64,000 nt of DNA from Symsagittifera roscoffensis. Lineage: Eukaryota > Xenacoelomorpha > Acoela > Convolutidae. Made by a program: the position numbers and the translations under genes. The notes under the pieces are model-generated. The model was not told where the DNA came from. It did not search any database and was given only the letters and a program-made list of their open reading frames with translations. This document shows, one piece after another, positions 22,082 to 34,400 of this stretch. The first letter of the stretch is position 1. Every line of letters starts with the position of its first letter. The stretch lies in assembly GCF_963678635.1 (NCBI RefSeq), contig NC_087064.1, positions 52,654,684 to 52,718,683 of the forward strand, read 5' to 3'.

Positions 22082-22512
22082 AGTACTCAATAAAGGAAAA
22101 TTATAACAGATGGAAACTGCCATCGTTCATTGAAGTCGTCAACTCAACGACAATGGAAAAGGCGATGATGCCTATCGATTTCATAACCAAGCAAGAAGTG
22201 GTTATAAAGAACGAAACCAACTTCTGGAAATTAAAGAAGAGGGAGGAACACGGCTACATCCTCAAGGCAGGAGGCACGCAAGTCACCATCCCTTTCGAGG
22301 GAATAACTGCTTTTCCGAACCATGTAAAAAACAGACAGGAAGAACAGGACGACATTCAACAACTTACGGACGGAATGAGCAGACTACGAATCAAGAACAA
22401 GATCAAAAAGAAGAAAATCGTGAAGTTGCAACAAAAACTCGAGGCTTCACAGAGGAAGATAGCGAACCTCAGATCATACAATGTGGAGCTAGAAGCCGGA
22501 AGGAAGCTCTAG
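22030..22512 (+). CDS. Retrotransposon 3' ORF 2, 160 residues, coiled coil
   Basis: The frame begins at an ATG at 22030 and ends with TAG at 22510-22512. Residues about 100-158 have a heptad-like pattern, lysine, glutamine and leucine rich (KLQQKLEASQRKIANL), predicted to form a coiled coil. The earlier part (FWKLKKREEHGYILKAGG) looks like a folded domain I do not recognise. G+C and codon usage are higher than in the surrounding element, a sign of real coding sequence. It sits about 130 bases upstream of the polypurine tract. The function is unknown. Confidence 0.6.
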   Translation: MQRNQIGYGKSKIYNELKYSIKENYNRWKLPSFIEVVNSTTMEKAMMPIDFITKQEVVIKNETNFWKLKKREEHGYILKAGGTQVTIPFEGITAFPNHVKNRQEEQDDIQQLTDGMSRLRIKNKIKKKKIVKLQQKLEASQRKIANLRSYNVELEAGRKL

Positions 22513-22643
22513 ATAAAACCTAACTTATCTTTTCAACCTTTTCATTTGATGTTCTCTTTAAATTTTATAACTATAGTATTTAACCATTAAAGTGTTTAAA
22601 TTTTCACCATGGTAACTGTAAGAATCGAACAGCTTAATTTTCT

Positions 22644-22658
22644 AAACAAAGGGGTGAG
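22644..22658 (+). other. Polypurine tract
   Basis: AAACAAAGGGGTGAG lies immediately before the 3' LTR start and is the expected plus-strand primer of an LTR retrotransposon. Confidence 0.75.
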
Positions 22659-22659
22659 T

Positions 22660-23812
22660 TGTAGTATTGCGAAATACTACACACACAAAAGACCATTGTC
22701 TTAATTGTTTATTTAACGACCCAATTCTAAATTGGAGCGTGCCATTTAAATTAAAGCCTCTTTTCACTAAATCAGATATTGACTGATTTACTCTTTTTAG
22801 GACTATAAAATCTTGTTGTGAAAATCCACTCCTTTTTAAATACTTGTCCAATTTTTCTCATTTTTTCATGCTCAATATTTTAAAAGGGCGGCGATTATTA
22901 ATACGTCCCTTTTAACTTAACTTGAAACAAACTGGATAAATATTTGGCAGTCTTGCCGGCTGCACTGAAATTCTCCTTGCTTTGATTAAGCAGAGGTGCA
23001 CCTGCAATATGATGCATCAGAGAGAGTAATATGAATTTTTAATAAGACAAACTGAAGGCTGCGGTTTTCATCAAAGGGGACTAATAAGTTGAAGATATTT
23101 GATTTGAAAAAATCAAATAAAAACTAGTTGAAAATTCCCTTATTAGAAAGGGAGAACAAAGGAGCAGGTGAAATCTGAATAATTAAAGATTGAATCAGCC
23201 GCCGGTTTATGCTTACGAGCAAAAGGACTGGCCTGAAATCTTCAGTGTTTCATTTTGCTCAGTCAGCAGCAAGTCAGTTCTCTTCAGTCATATCTTTTAA
23301 AAATAAATAATTTTTCTTTTCTGCCCTCACACTAAAATTAATCTAGCCCTTTTCACTTATAAAAAGAGAATAAATTCTCATTTTAAGTTTGATTTGAAAA
23401 ATTATAAATCGAGATACTCGAGATACGCACACCCGAGGAAGTCTGGACTACAAGTACCCAAAGGACTACGGCAAGACGATTCAGACGACCCAACCAGAAG
23501 TGCTGACTTGGACAAAATCAAGGGCAACCATACATACTAATCAGCCACCGACCTTAGTAAGAAGATAAAAAATTGATGAACAAAATAAGATTAGCTCAAC
23601 CTCCCCTCATAGGTATGTTTCTTTAAGCTGTTCGATTCGTTTATATAATCTAATAACCCAGTGTTTTGTATCTAACCAACTAATTAATTCATACCTTTTC
23701 TAACTATTGTTTCTACTCTACTTTTTGTCAAGACAATTTGACGATCTAAGGTGAGACTTATAAATTAGGATAAAATTACTAAGCATTCAACCAGCAATGA
23801 GCGCTTAGTAAA
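22660..23812 (+). repeat. 3' LTR
   Basis: Full-length match to 14014-15162. It begins TGTAGTATTGCGAAATACTACA-like (inverted repeat) and ends at CTTAGTAAA, after which the two copies diverge completely. A six-base insertion (about 23390) is the largest indel relative to the 5' copy. Confidence 0.9.
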
Positions 23813-23923
23813 TTATATCCACCAAGAATCGGTTACCTCAATTAAACATGGACTTGATCATAAAAAATATAATATTTTTTTTTCTGTCGTGTTGCAATTA
23901 GAAACATTTCAATTTAACCGTGT

Positions 23924-24296
23924 TTGTACAAAACAGTGCCATGCAAAACAGTCCGATACAAAACAGTCCGGAAAAGTATGAAAATAAACGAAAAAACAAT
24001 CCAATACAGAACAGTCTGAAAAACAGTCCCACTTAATAATTGTTTTAACAAGCCGGTAGGCTTAGAATTGTCCTTTGTTAAAAAAGCATAATGAACAAAA
24101 TAGTGACCGCCGCAGTCGCGCCAACGTGTTGCGAGCTTGCCAACAGAAGGTAGGACTTAATACGAAATTTAGAGCCGGTTATCGGCGACCTTAAACCGGA
24201 CTGTTTTGTATTGGACTGTTTTTTCCTCCATTACATGATTTTTGGGACTATTTTGTATTAGACTGTTTTGTATGGGACTGTTTTGTATATGCACCC
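23924..24296. mobile_element. Inverted-repeat element of ACAAAACAGTCC units
   Basis: The left end has tandem ACAAAACAGTCC-type units (TACAAAACAGTG, CAAAACAGTCC, ACAAAACAGTCCGG). The right end has the same series reverse-complemented (GGACTGTTTTGTAT, GACTGTTTTGTATGGGACTG). The middle holds no ORF. The layout, repeated short units inside both terminal inverted repeats, fits a small non-autonomous DNA transposon. I did not find a clear target duplication. Confidence 0.65.
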
Positions 24297-24399
24297 AATA
24301 TAACATATACATAAATTAATTGAAAATGCACGAAGTGTGTTCCCATCTGTCCGAAATGAGGTGCTGGAATTACTTATTGACCGTATGGGTCCAACAAAC

Positions 24400-24640
24400 T
24401 TCTGTTTTTGATCCAATTTGCTTAGGTCAATTAAAAATATTTGTCAACCAGGTTCATCTCATAAGTCGACCAAACGGTCAATGCGTGAATTGGTCTAAGT
24501 TAACAATTGAGTCGACCAAAGTCGATAATTTCGTTATTCAAGGTCAATTACGGTCAACCAGGGTCAATGCATGATTCGACCAGAGTCGATATATGAATCG
24601 AGCAAAGTCAAAAGATCAGAGTAGATGAAGTCGATCGGAA
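24400..24640. repeat. Diverged GTCGACCA / GGTCAA repeat
   Basis: At least eight occurrences of GTCGACCAAA, AGTCGATA, CGGTCAAT or close variants are spaced 20-35 bases apart. It resembles the minisatellites at 5500-5728 and 59740-59970 in its TCGACC core. The 84-residue frame at 24320-24574 runs through it and is not called as a gene. Confidence 0.5.
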
Positions 24641-25187
24641 TTTTCATTTTTATTTTGTAACAAAAAAGCTTCCAAAAAATCTGAAAATATGAGATACCTA
24701 GTCACCTTCTGACTCCTCTGAACACAAAAAATGGCCAAACAAAAGTTTTATAAAGGTGTAATTGAAATCTTTTTACGGAAGATATGAAACAGCTCACTCA
24801 ATTATTTTTTTGCTCTCAAAAAATGTGCTTACATTTGGATGAAAGATCAATAATGTTTTTTTTTCATAAACAAAGCGATATGCAGAAAAAATAAAAACCA
24901 AAACTAAAACTTAATTTATTTAAAAACTATTTATGTTTTAATGATTCACATAAGCCAATGAAGATGAAATGCAAAAAAAATAAACAATTTTGATGCAAGG
25001 CCGTAGATATTCACAAAAATTGACCCAAGTCGAGAAAAGACACTGGTATACTTTTGTGGTCGATATATAACTCAACCACATCAACCCGGGTGGTTGCATT
25101 GTGGTCTGGTTTTTCAAAAGTTTTGGTAAAAGCAGTGCTTAATCGTAGTCTCAAACTTATTTCATGATGTCCTTTGATATGTTTCAG
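24641..25187. other. Intron sequence upstream of the first recognised TTLL exon
   Basis: No exon was recognised. The stretch ends at the acceptor TTTGATATGTTTCAG. Confidence 0.5.
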
Positions 25188-25478
25188 AAGACTTCCGATT
25201 GACTGCCTGTGTGGCTGTCGTTACCATGGCAACCGAAACTTACCAAAAGGAGCAACTTAAAACTAACAGTAAGAAAGCCGAGGAGAAAGAAAACATAGAA
25301 AATGGCTTAGATAGTGACAATAAGGCCGGAAGTGATGACGGCGTTTCTGCCAAAAGGAAGCCTCACACTCCTCCAAAACTGGTGAAAGAGGGATCTAGCC
25401 CGGAGTTCATATCTTTGCTGAATGATTCAACCAATCAGAGAAGACCCTTGTCATCCAGACGAAACCGCTTTAAACCTG
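25188..25478 (+). CDS. TTLL3: TTLL3-like exon 1 of those recognised
   Basis: Acceptor TATGTTTCAG, donor CCTG/GTAAAT. Two bases complete a codon, then 96 codons and one base. It opens with [11 protein letters not shown], a typical TTLL3 segment before the ATP-grasp core. It continues into a long polar insert rich in K, E, S and N ([20 protein letters not shown]), as is usual for the variable insert of TTLL3/8 proteins. Confidence 0.88.
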
Positions 25479-28400
25479 GTAAATAACTGTATTTTTGAGA
25501 ATCGGTGAACGTACTTCAGACTAAGGTTTTCAATTGGTGTCAATTAGTTACAATTATTTGGGGCTAATTAATTGATTCCCACTTCTTTCCAAGTACTGAC
25601 TATTGACAAAAATGACCAAATAATTGCAATTAGTTGTAAGTTTTATCTTGGTATTTTTTATAAAATGATGGAAGTGATATCGCTTCTGAGGACGACGTTT
25701 CGTCAAACCTTCTGAAAAAGAAGAAATTACAAAAATTCTGCTGACAACGTTTATCATGGCTCGCGTTTGCTGATTTCCGACAGAGTCTTCTGCCGACGAG
25801 TCGTGAGATGCAGCAATTTCTGAACGTAGGCCATCAATTTTTGTGAAAAATTGATGCTTCTAAATCCATGAACGATAATCAATAAATTGCAATTAAATGA
25901 TACTTGAGAGACTTTCAGATTCAATTAACTGACATAAATGGCAAGTAATTAACAGTTAATCTCCCAATTGACTTTTCCCAGACATGTTTCAGACTCCTAT
26001 GTTGGTCTGATGGTTTTGTTTTGCCATTGCAAGGCCAAACTGTGCACTGGATAGGCGCACAATTTTGTATCTGTATGTTCCTGGATTCTAGAAACTAATC
26101 TTTAAACATGATTCAAAATGTAAGCGGATTCCACTTACAAAACTTCCGTGGACATATGAGCGTAACGTAAACTTTGTCGGCACATTTGTCGTGTCGTGGA
26201 TTCCGCTACAAACCAATATAGCTAGTTGTTTCGGATTCCGCAACTGTAAGTGGATTCCGCAAAACGTGAGCGGAATCCTCAAATGCAAGCAAATTCCGCA
26301 AACTGTAAGTGAATTCCGACTTTTGTTCAATGCTGAACTTGCATATGAACAATTAAAAGCTAGAGCTGGAATTCTTATCTCTAGCAATGCGGAATTTAAA
26401 AGCAAGGACTTAACCATTGTCAGCGGAATCCACGAACAAGTTTTAAAACATTGCTAAATCGGTGGATGTCATCTTTTAGTGTTTTGGAAACACAACACCG
26501 AATAACTTCAATATTTTGAGACATTGATTTGAGAGTTTATGAAAATAAATCACACAGCATATTGCCAAATTAGGTCAGTATTTGAGATTCTAACGATCCC
26601 AAATTTATTTGGAGTCATTAGATTGAGAGTGATTAGAAACCCAACGCATACCAAATCGTCGAATTAGTTCTGTATTTGGGATTTCATTAATACCAAACAC
26701 TGATATAGTAAATTCCTATTTTAGTGATATCAAATCAGGTAATTGAAAAAAAAATAACTTTAAAGGCTACTACATATATACACTATATGTAAACGGAATC
26801 CGCATACAAAATGCGGAATCCACTTACAAATTGTGGATTCCACTAACACTTTGCGGACTCCGCTTACAATTGCGGATTCCGCAACAGCTCAATTTAACTA
26901 TATACATGTCTTATTGTCTGTTTATGGACTCCACAAACTGTTTTCGATTCCGCAAATATGGTTGCGGATTCCGCAAATTCGTCTATTTGGAGCGATTTTG
27001 AACGGAACGGTGTTTTAAGTATTTGTTTGTGGAATCCAAAAGAGCAACAAATATCAAAGAAAAGTAGCAATGATGTGGATTCCGCGACAAGTCTGATTTT
27101 GACTTGTTGAGGAATCCGCTTACAATGCACAAAATACACAGTTTGCCTTTTGCACAGTTTGGGACAGTTTGGCTCGTAATGTCTGCCTTTTTATATTTTC
27201 CACGCAAAATCAGGTACCACATATAGTTATGAGAATAGGTTGAGTGATACATCATACAAAAACATTTCTATTCGTAACTCGACCGACATCAAAAAACTTC
27301 TAAATGTTTGTCCCAGTATCCAGAAAAAAAGTCTGATTTTTAATCTAATTTAAAGCGAGTAATGCGAGCGAGCAGGCATACAAAAGAATAATTTTTTGGC
27401 GCCATTTTTGATATGTTTGTGTTTTCTTTGTCAATTTTCTACATTTTTTGCCTTTTTTAATATGACTGTCGAAAATTCCTCCGTTCCAGTTTTTGTTCAG
27501 ATCTTTTTATCACAACAACGCAAAAAATCGACAATAAATTTAAAAAAAAATTATTTTTTACACCATGGTCGGAACATTCTGTGCTTTTTGCACAGTAACC
27601 AGCTATCTTTTTTACTACTTGGGTTTTGATTGTTGTTTATTTTGATTAAAACAGGTATTCGAATCTGTACATAAAAGAAGCTTCGAAAATTTTAGCAATT
27701 TAGCTCCAGAACATTTACCCGCGCACTGCTGATCAGCTACTGTTTAAAAACAGCATTTGGAACTATAATGGCAGTTTTTCAGAAAAATTTCAGAATGCTA
27801 GCAAGGAGAAGGGTGTGATTCAGAAAGTGAAATTAATAGGCATCTATGAGTTACAGTAAAAGCAGAAACAAAAAGTAGAAACAAGGCAATCGAATGAAAG
27901 AAGTTTTTGGCCGAGTTTTGAATCATATTTAATTAAAGCAGTTAGTCGGGTCTAGGAAATTAGACGATAAGAAAATTAGACGGATGCTACAACAACGAAA
28001 TTGGACGAAGTTTTTTTTACAAATCTGGCATTTTAGACGTCGCTACTATGAAAAGGAAAGAGCAACAAAATTCTTTCTTAAAAGTCAAATTTCACAAATA
28101 CGAAAAGAACATAAAATGACTATACCTATCAAAACAATTAATTTAAATTAAACTTTCGTCTATTTTCTCACAATTGCAGTTTTACAAAATCGTCTAATTT
28201 CGTTTTACCACTTTGTTTTCTGTGGAGGTGGAGGTTCAAATATCTCATTTTACTCCACATGCCATCTATTTTCACGTTCTGTAAAATTCTCGGAATTTTT
28301 GGCAAAATTAGATTTCGTTTTTCTAGTAGCCCGCTGCTAATATTTGATACATCGGTGGATTTTTTCGATTTCCGAATTCAGTTTAATTTGCTCGTTGTAA

Positions 28401-31400
28401 ATCATTTTTACAGGTTTTGTTGTACCATTTTGGATTTCGCTCAAAAAATTTTGGCGAAATTGTTCATCACCGTTGTACATAAGGTCGGGTTCGTGACTGT
28501 GGTTGCCTGATTCTCGAATATTTTTTGGATTTTATAAATTTTTCATCACTCTTCCAAAGCAATCGGAGATAACAAAACGATATAGTGACAACCAAATTTG
28601 GTTTTGCTATCATTTTTAAATCTATTACCTTCATCGGTAATAAGATTTTGTCCACCTCGATTTTTCGATGAAACTTTTTTGAAATTTTGCAATTTTAGCT
28701 ACCGAAATTTAACAGTCTGCGAGCAATTTTATTTTTCTCACGCAGTTTGTCTGCAAACACTTTTAATCTCTCTCACTTTCGTCTATTTTCTCACAATTGC
28801 AGTTTTACAAAATCGTCTAATTTCGTTTTAAGTGCCTCCGTCTAATTTGCTCATCGTCTAATTTCCCAACCCCCAGTTAGTCTCATTTTGGTTCAATTTG
28901 AAGGCAAGCAAGTTGTAAGCAAATTAATCGTTCACCGCTTAATTCAATCAATTAACCGCCAAAAAGCCTTAATTTGATTGTTTGATCGTAAATAAGTTCA
29001 CTGTCTACATCAGACCCGTATCCATAACATTTGCCAAATGCTCTATTAAAACGTAAGGTGCGTTCGTGCATATTAGTGCAATTGTGAAAGCCCTAAGGTA
29101 TAAGTGCAATTTTTTAGTTCAATTGAAGTTCACTTGCTAAATGGTAGGCATAAAGCGCTATCCAATTACGAGTAAGGAAAGGGCGCAAAAAACATGCCCA
29201 ATTTTTGATGTTGAAAGTGGGACTTAATTCTTAGAGTTCTCAGCAAAATTAAAATTTTATCTGGCACCTCAGTTTCCTCAAATTGAGTTAATTTCATCAA
29301 AAAAGTCAATTATAAATTGTTCCTGAAACTCAAAGACCCTTAGGGCCATACAATTTTTTCTTTGAAATTCGAAAATTGAAACTTTTTTTAAAGAGATCAG
29401 TTGTTTTTTTTTACTGTTTCTCAGCCTTCCCGGGTTGACCCCCATAGACCGAAAATGTTAATCATATAATTCCATAAACTATGTTCATGAAAAAATACTA
29501 GCCATATAAATTCTATACTTTTCCTAGCTTGGTGTCATCGAAAAATCAAACAATTTTTTTCTTGTTTTTACCTACAAGTCGTTGTATCGTAATGAAAAAA
29601 GCATTTTTTTTTTTCAAAATTTGCTAATCAAACAATTTCCAATTTTTATGACAAGCTTTTTTGATAGCGACAGCAAAATTTTTTCCAAATAATTTTGAAA
29701 TTTTTCTAAAAATTTCTTTGGTTTCTTTTACAAAACGAATTTTGTACTCAAACAATTGTTCTCCATAACTTTTTTTTGCATGCAAAATTTATTTTGTTGT
29801 GTGCATAACGTAGTCCTGGATACACAAATAGTGGAATTTTGTTCCGTCTCTATATAATTTTTTCGAGAATTCTCAAAAATCTCATTTCTTTGGTATGGCA
29901 TGTTTATGTACTTTGAAAAGTTTTGCCTAAAATTGAAAAATTTGGTACTTTCCAGTGCATTTTTATTGCAAGTCGCTCATAACTTTGGTGACTCTCGTTT
30001 TGAGTATTTTTAAAAAACTAATATTTTAAAATGTTTTAAATTTTTTAAAAAAAATCAAATTTTTGGTTAATTAAAAGTTGCTAGTCATACATTTTCATAT
30101 ATGAACAATCACTAATCATCGACCATTCATGTAATTTTCTATACTTTTGGAATTGCATGAAAATTGTATGACTAGCATTTTTCATATATGAAAATGGTAT
30201 GATTAGCATTTTTGGTAAACCCGGGTTCATTGAATCTTTTCCAACTGTCTGCTGGTGAAATTTCAATTTTGTTTTTAACTTAGTACCAAGATGAAATAAA
30301 GCGCAAATTCTCGCTTCTTCGAATAAAGAGAAAAAGGTTAAGAATTCTCTAAAACGAAACTATTTGACCAAAAAAAACTTGAACCAAAAAAAAATCAAAC
30401 AAGTTCTGGACTCAAAGATTTGCCTTAGAACACCCAAATTCAGACTAAAGCTATAGTTAAGCCTGCCCTAAAAACCTATCTCTCTCTCGTTTTTATAAAA
30501 AGTAAAAGATGTCATACAAGATCTGAAAATACAAATTTTGAGTTGTCAGATATGAAAATAGTTACTTGCTAATTTTTATGCAAATACTCCCTCTGCGGTT
30601 CATAGTAAAGAGTTTTCAACCCTGCAAAGTGCTAGTTAAATGGCTAAAGCTTATACAAAATTCGGATCTTGTAAAAATACCCTTTTGCAATAAGGTAAAT
30701 AATAAGTTATTTTGATCCATTTCAGGTGCTAATCAGAACAAACAACCTGTGGTGATTGACTTGACTGTGGTGGACTTTGCCCTGAGGATGTGTGAACAGT
30801 TTTTGAAGGAGAGTGAATTGGAGGATATGGACGAAAAGGACGCCAAGTATGGAGCAGACAGGTACCTAGGGGCGACTGAGAGCGAATGGCATGACTTCAC
30901 ACTCAACTACTACAAACTAGCCCAGTTAGTACTTTTTTACGACCAGAACTTGATCAAAAAAATGTTTGTTAATCTTTTCATGCGAGCTATGCTATCCACT
31001 CTTTGCTCTTATAAGCGCGTCTTAAATGATTGACAAATTTCAGATTTTTATCAAAATCAGACCAGCTAAAAAGAAAAAAAACGGCCAAACTCCAGAAATT
31101 TTTTTGTACATCAGAGCTGTTTACCAGTTAGCCCACAGAACTAAAATTTCAATTTTTTTAATTAGAAAACTCGAATTGAATTTAAAAGTAATTTTCGTTT
31201 TCAGATCGTTACCATTCAATGTTACTTTTTCCTTTTCTCTAACTGAACATTTTGCCCTCTCAGTGAGGCTGCTCAGTTGGCCGACAATGGCAAGGGCTTC
31301 TCTACTGCATGTGAGCAGATGCTGGGAAGAGTGAGGAGGGTGCGGGTGATGACAGACGTGGATGGGGTGAAGAATGTGTGGATATGCAAACCAGGCGCAC

Positions 31401-34400
31401 TCTCCCGGGGAAGAGGTGAGTCACAAGAGGTGGTGTCCGGCAAACAAGGCGACGGCTGCTAAATTGCTGTTTGAATCTGTTGGATCAAGCTTGATCATTG
31501 CAAAATCAAAGGTCTCCGCAGCCCTGTTTTATAGCAATTTCAGCATTGAAGATTTTCTTAATTATGAACTTAAAATTGAATCACATTTCAGTAAATTACG
31601 GAAAAAAAATTACAAAACTGACAGAATATTATTCTTTTTTGTGAAAGTCGTTGAACGTAGTATAGGACGTGATGATTTTAAAATTCTTTTTCAGGAAAAA
31701 TTTTGAATCGCGATTTGACTTTTATTTTGTTTTTAACATCCTTTCATTTTCTTTGTTAAGAGAAAGGCAAGCTTCACTATCGCACAGCAAAGAGTAAAAG
31801 TCACGAAAAATGAGATCCATTTCTAATTTCGAAAGTGAAGTTCAACTTTCAGATTTCCCAGCGGAACAAAAATTTGACTATTGATCCAATTTTTTCAAAA
31901 TGAGTTAAATTTTCTGAAAAATGTGAAAATAAAATTGTTTTTAAAAATTAAAGAGCTCTAACTTTATAAATTTTTCTCTTTGAAATTGAAACAATGCTTT
32001 AAAAATCAATCTGACTGATTTCTGTTATTGAATTTTACAGATGACTGATGGCTTTGTTTTTAGCCTACTATTTTAGTACCACGCCACATGGCAACCACAG
32101 CAACTTGTTAAATTTAAAGAGAGCAACAACTCGCAAGGCTTAAAATTATTTTTATAAATAGAATTTTCACTTAAAGTGATGAGTGGCTCCAACTTTTCTT
32201 TAAAATCTTACACTCTGCTGACAAGCTCTTAACGCATTGCCACGACTACTGGCAAGTATATTCCCGGGTTGACCTCCATAGACCGAAAATGCTAATCATA
32301 CAATTTCATACACTTAGTCTATGGAAAAATGCTAGTCATACAAATTTCATACAATTTTGCAAAATGAGTTTAATCGAATTTCAAACGTATTTTATAGTTG
32401 TTTTGGTATCGAAATTGGTATCTCTTCATAAAAAAAAGGAAAAAAATAGTATGAAAAAAATGCTAATCATACAATTTCCATATATGGAAATTGTATGATT
32501 AGCATTTAGAAAAAAAATTTGTGAAAAAAAGCTTTGAACAATCAATTCAACTGCTGGCAAAACATTTAAGCGTTTTTTGGGCTGCTACAACTGAAAACTT
32601 TGACTTTTTTTTATTTTTGTTTTCTGAAAAAAAAAACACTAGTCATACAATTTCCATATATGGAAATTGTATGACTAGCATTTTTTTGATGGCGACAAAA
32701 GTATTTTTGAAATTGCCCCCAAAAATTTTTTTTGTGTTTTTTTCAATCGCAAACTGATTTTTGTATTCAAACAAACGTTTTTTGAAAAAAAATTTTGCAT
32801 GCAAAATTTAATTTTTTGTGTGTATAACGTAGTCCTGGATATACTAATATTGTATTTTTTTTCCTTTTCTCTTCATAACTTTTTTCAAAAACGCTTAAAA
32901 CTCCTCTTTCTTTTGTATGATATGTTTTTGTATGCCTTGATCAATGTCTGGTAATTTAAAAATTCAAATTTCAGAAATAATCATCTTTGAAAATTATTGC
33001 CAAAATTTAAAAGTTCATTACTTTTGTTATATTATTTGTGTGAGACAGAATTAACAAATATAAGGCTGTTTACAATGCATTTTTAATGCGAGACGGCCAA
33101 ACCTTTGGTTACTACGTTTGAATAATCAAGGTTTATGTCATTTGTGCTCGGTTACGAACACAACCAAAAAAATTTGAGAAATTAAAATGTAAAAAATCAA
33201 AATTTTTGGTTTATGGAAAAATGCTAGTCGTACAATTTCCATATATGAAAAAATACTAATCATAGACCTTTCATGCAATTTTCTGTACGTATGGAATTGT
33301 ATGGAAAGTGTATGACTAGCATTTTTCTATATATGGAAATTGTATGACTAGTATTTTTGGTCATCCCGGGTTGCAAATTGTCTTTTGATAGGAGTTGTTG
33401 TCTATTATTGCTAGTTCTATTTTGTTGCGAGTTGTCGTCTTATGATTGGATCTGCGAGCTCCATGATACATTAAGTAAACTATGAGTCAAAGGACAGCCA
33501 AAATTCTTACTTTTTCATTAATTAGCTCAAGTTCTGAAAAGTTTTTGTTCTATGTTCGAAAATTTTCTAGCTCCAGAAACATTTTGTTTAAGGTTCAATT
33601 AAATGACCACTTGAAGCCTGTCTGAAAATAAAATTTCTTTACGGTCCTACGAACTATATATAAAATATAGCTTGTATCATTTATGACTGCTTGTTTCAAG
33701 AGCATCGTTGATTTTTCTGAAAGCACTCTAACGTGTTTTATCTAAGTTTTTCAAAAATATCCTTCAGTAGAAATTTCAAAGAAAAAGTCAAAAAAAGAAT
33801 CTTCTTTGATTTATTTTTTTAAATTTCTTTACAAACAACCTGAATTTTAAAACAGTAAAATTTGGGCTAATTTTTGACATAATATTTTGCCTCAAATTAA
33901 GTTTGTGAGCAAGCTAGAGTAATTTATAGTCTATGCTGCACATTTTTAGAAAAAATGAAAATCTTGTGCGTAGCCAACAATTTTTCAACTTTAAACTTAC
34001 AAAAAAGTCGCAGGTGAAATATCCTAAAATTTCAAGATTTTTCCAAAAAAAATCATACCAAGAGATTTTTAAACTTCGTACGTAGAATTTTCCATCCTTT
34101 TTTAGGAATGAAATGATGAAGAATTAGATTGGTCTTTTCTGAAGGAAAAATGCGGCCAATTTTCTTGCCTAATCATCATGTTTTTACTTCATCCAATGAC
34201 ACTTTCATCTTCCTATTCAGAGGGAAATTATACAGTAACCTTGTGTTGATTTTTTAGCTTTAAAAATCTAACTTTTATCAATTCTTTGATTTGAACGTGT
34301 TCTATTATTCAGTAATTTTGTTAGATTTTAAAGGGACCGGATGCTTATCGGTTTTTTGTCCGCATTTCCAGGCAAAACAAAGTAAACAATCTACCTCAAA

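Larger units (their letters stand above)
14014..23812 (+). mobile_element. LTR retrotransposon with gag-protease but no pol
   Basis: Two direct repeats of about 1.15 kb bound a 7.5 kb interior with a tRNA primer-binding site after the 5' LTR and a polypurine tract before the 3' LTR. The interior holds, in order, a GTTTCAG-rich leader, two related 94-residue ORFs, a 610-residue Gag-protease ORF, a 1.6 kb stretch without a good ORF, and two overlapping ORFs. No reverse transcriptase (YXDD region), RNase H or integrase sequence can be seen, so the element cannot move on its own and would need a partner's pol. Gag and protease motifs point to the Ty3/gypsy-like group. LTR identity is about 96-97% by eye, so the insertion is not brand new. 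I could not define a clean target-site duplication. Confidence 0.9.

Noticed and set aside
26088-26457. 88- and 109-residue frames on both strands
   Set aside because: Both are readings of the GCGGAWTCCGC array; the repeated peptide words reflect the DNA repeat.
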